Assembly: GCA_964415975.1 (NCBI GenBank)
Contig: CAYQCN010000006.1
Location: 1-31,914 of the forward strand
Direction: 5' to 3'
Length of the DNA: 31,914 bases
DNA from: CAYQCN01 sp964415975
Lineage (GTDB): Bacteria; Patescibacteriota; Saccharimonadia; QS-5-54-17
The position numbers and the translations under genes are program-made. Numbering within the stretch: position 1 is the first letter of the stretch; every line of letters starts with the position of its first letter. Below are positions 30,707-31,914 of the stretch, one piece after another. The notes beneath the pieces were generated by a model. That model had not been told where the DNA came from, did not search any database, and saw only the letters and a program-made list of their open reading frames with translations.

Positions 30707-31087
30707 TCAGGTATTATCACTACCCCTAGCCTCCCTTTTTCGCACTTCATTTTCGCTTAAGCCAAAATGATGTCCGATTTCATGCCAGACTGTATCTGCC
30801 ACTAACTTTTCAACCTCTTTTTCGTCTTTAGCTATATCTTCTATCACTTCCTTGAATATAGTTATCTTGTCGGGTAAAACTAGACTGTAATTCTCCCGCT
30901 CAGTCAGGGGAATTCCTTCATATAAGCCAAGCAGAACGTCTTGTTGTTCCAGACCATTTTCCTGTAATTGTCTGTTGCTAGGTCTATCTTCAATTACAAT
31001 CTCGACATTTTTTAAGTGTTTGATGTATTCTTCTCCGATAGCATCTACACTTCTTTCTACCAGCCGTCTAAACTGTTCGATTTTCAT
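30707..31087 (-). CDS. Minimal MMP-like zincin metallopeptidase family protein
   Basis: The protein has 126 residues, the normal size for this family of small predicted zincins. KIEQFRRLVERSVDAI opens the domain. LLGLYEGIPLTERE and LPDKITIFKEVIE match the family. The zinc site is HEIGHHFGLSE: H102, E103, H106, with G109 and E112 in the extended HExxHxxGxxE pattern. Proteolytic targets are unknown. The ATG at 31087 is chosen because GAAGG lies about 6 bases upstream and the N-terminus then matches family length. A longer frame to 31243 would overlap the divergent gene. Confidence 0.9.
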   Translation of the reverse strand: MKIEQFRRLVERSVDAIGEEYIKHLKNVEIVIEDRPSNRQLQENGLEQQDVLLGLYEGIPLTERENYSLVLPDKITIFKEVIEDIAKDEKEVEKLVADTVWHEIGHHFGLSENEVRKREARGSDNT

Positions 31088-31151
31088 AAGTGCCTTCAAT
31101 GTATCACTTGGCTTAATGGTCGGTCCAGGTGACGCCTGTATCAAGCTAGAG

Positions 31152-31168
31152 TATAATGCCATAAAGGA
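31152..31168 (+). promoter_or_regulatory. TATAAT box and ribosome-binding site of the hypothetical gene at 31177
   Basis: TATAAT at 31152-31157 is a perfect -10 box. AAAGGA at 31163-31168 lies 8 bases before the ATG. Transcription is predicted to start near 31164, inside the ribosome-binding sequence, so the leader is minimal. Confidence 0.5.
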
Positions 31169-31176
31169 ATATTTAT

Positions 31177-31827
31177 ATGCGCAGTGAGCATTATTCGCAT
31201 AAACCTGATCAGCTAGAGGCACACAGCCAAATGTTTTTAGCAATAGAGCAAATATCAGACCTGCAGACAGAACTGCAGGTTAGATTGATAGGTAAAAATG
31301 TATACGACAGCGCAAGACAGAAACTAGATTTAGAAGATTCTATTATAGGTAACTTAAACGAAGAAGAAAAAACCCAGCTGTATGAACAGCAAAAAAAATT
31401 AATGATTGATGGCGATTATCAGCTACTGACAGATCCCGATATCGAAGCCTTGGATAGGGCAGTTGAACTTATCGGCTGTGCCGGACGTGAAGCTATCGGA
31501 GATGTGGATGGATTCAAGCCAGTGTCTATTGAGCCAGACCACATAGACCTATTAAGAATAGAGCAATTTGAGAGTGTTAATTTTTTGCAGGTGATTACGC
31601 TGAACAAGTATTACCCCCATCGTCAGCTAGTAACACAAAATCGACCAACAGATATTAGGATTATCGCAGGTGAAGACATGGACTTGCCGGCCATTGCCCC
31701 TCTTGATTTTGTAGAAGTTACTGATCTTATAGAGCAAATGTCTAGTTTTTATGCTGGCCTATCTCAGCTCGATGATGTGAGCTTTGAGCGTTGGCGAGCT
31801 AGAGCTGTTAATCAGTTTGATATTTAG
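31177..31827 (+). CDS. Hypothetical soluble protein
   Basis: The protein has 216 residues, mostly helical by appearance, acidic, rich in L, E, Q and D, with no membrane span or signal peptide. I recognise no family motif. It is divergent from the zincin gene, with 89 bases between the two starts, and has a good -10 box and ribosome-binding site. Its TAG stop overlaps the stop of the partial gene on the other strand at the right edge. Confidence 0.85.
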   Translation: MRSEHYSHKPDQLEAHSQMFLAIEQISDLQTELQVRLIGKNVYDSARQKLDLEDSIIGNLNEEEKTQLYEQQKKLMIDGDYQLLTDPDIEALDRAVELIGCAGREAIGDVDGFKPVSIEPDHIDLLRIEQFESVNFLQVITLNKYYPHRQLVTQNRPTDIRIIAGEDMDLPAIAPLDFVEVTDLIEQMSSFYAGLSQLDDVSFERWRARAVNQFDI

Positions 31828-31914
31828 TACCAGAAAGTTAAGTACCCGATCCAGGCAACAAGGGCTATGTAGGCTATACCCCAGGCTCGAGTGACAGGTA
31901 GGTATCTAGATAAG
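31824..31914 (-). CDS. C-terminal end of a membrane protein (partial)
   Basis: A minus-strand frame runs from the window edge to a TAA at 31824-31826. It encodes about 29 residues, mainly hydrophobic with W and Y (for example AWGIAYIALVAWIGYLTFWY), typical of a final membrane helix. The N-terminal part is outside the window, so the family cannot be named. Its stop overlaps that of the convergent hypothetical gene, as also happens at 10115-10118. Confidence 0.5.
   Translation of the reverse strand, partial: LSRYLPVTRAWGIAYIALVAWIGYLTFWY

Noticed and set aside
31088..31243. N-terminal extension of the zincin gene
   Set aside because: It would overlap the divergent gene and its promoter. The internal ATG at 31087 has a ribosome-binding sequence and gives the family's normal length.
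1..31914. CRISPR array, insertion sequence, prophage or recoded TGA
   Set aside because: No spaced direct repeats, transposase, integrase or phage genes were seen. TGA serves as a stop in several clear genes such as mreB and the YerB-like gene.

Overview
The window looks like chromosomal DNA of a monoderm-type bacterium with a small genome. Candidate Phyla Radiation (Patescibacteria), most likely Candidatus Saccharibacteria (TM7), is my inference. The support is the gene mix: sortase, LytR-CpsA-Psr protein, TagA-type glycosyltransferase, MreB, CIRCE-controlled hsp20-clpB, and many short single-membrane-span proteins with zinc-ribbon, PEGA or low-complexity parts. There is no outer-membrane or LPS gene. 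Genes are packed tightly with 1-4 base start/stop overlaps. TGA is used as a stop, so the code is standard and not the Gracilibacteria code. No transposon, prophage or CRISPR array is seen.

Layout. 1-281: structured GC-rich block ending in a tRNA-like 3' module, then AT-rich spacer. 282-4671 (minus): gltX, a YerB/DUF3048 protein, a PAS histidine kinase and a stand-alone receiver protein, read in that order. 4727-5740: zinc-ribbon membrane protein. 5793-8696 (minus): mreB, a GT4 glycosyltransferase and a TagA/WecG glycosyltransferase in an overlapping operon. 8721-11902: a divergent PEGA/propeller protein converging on a sortase with a long Q/P-rich arm. 12136-12224: tRNA-Leu(CAA). 12288-16470: NAD(P)HX-dehydratase-like protein without its catalytic motif, endonuclease IV, a membrane GT2, and an alkyladenine-type DNA glycosylase. 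16560-20479: multipass protein facing clpB-hsp20, whose promoter carries a CIRCE element. 20690-23872: DUF1295 protein, a CobO-type adenosyltransferase with a small membrane-anchored partner, and an LCP protein. 23892-25383: GreA-type factor with a small upstream ORF, divergent from a Crp/Fnr regulator with a TGTGA-N6-TCACA palindrome in its promoter. 25386-31914: zinc-ribbon/PH protein, DUF2779 double-nuclease protein, Glu/Leu dehydrogenase, pilin-like protein, a 70-residue basic protein, cupin, membrane HTH protein, zincin, a hypothetical protein, and the end of a membrane protein at the right edge.

How they fit together. The cell-surface theme is strong: mreB with two glycosyltransferases, a GT2, LCP, sortase, PEGA and pilin-like proteins. 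DNA repair (nfo, AAG-type glycosylase, DUF2779) and protein quality control (hsp20-clpB) are the second theme. The most striking non-coding signal is start-site architecture. At least seven genes have a -10-like hexamer exactly 6 bases before the start codon and no Shine-Dalgarno sequence, and more have it 7-8 bases away. This suggests widespread leaderless mRNAs, including a compact divergent promoter between mreB and the PEGA gene. I did not find a wholly new multi-gene defence-type system. The best leads are the leaderless promoter class, the Crp-like autoregulatory site, the altered TagA-like and dehydratase-like proteins, and the tRNA-like module at the left edge.
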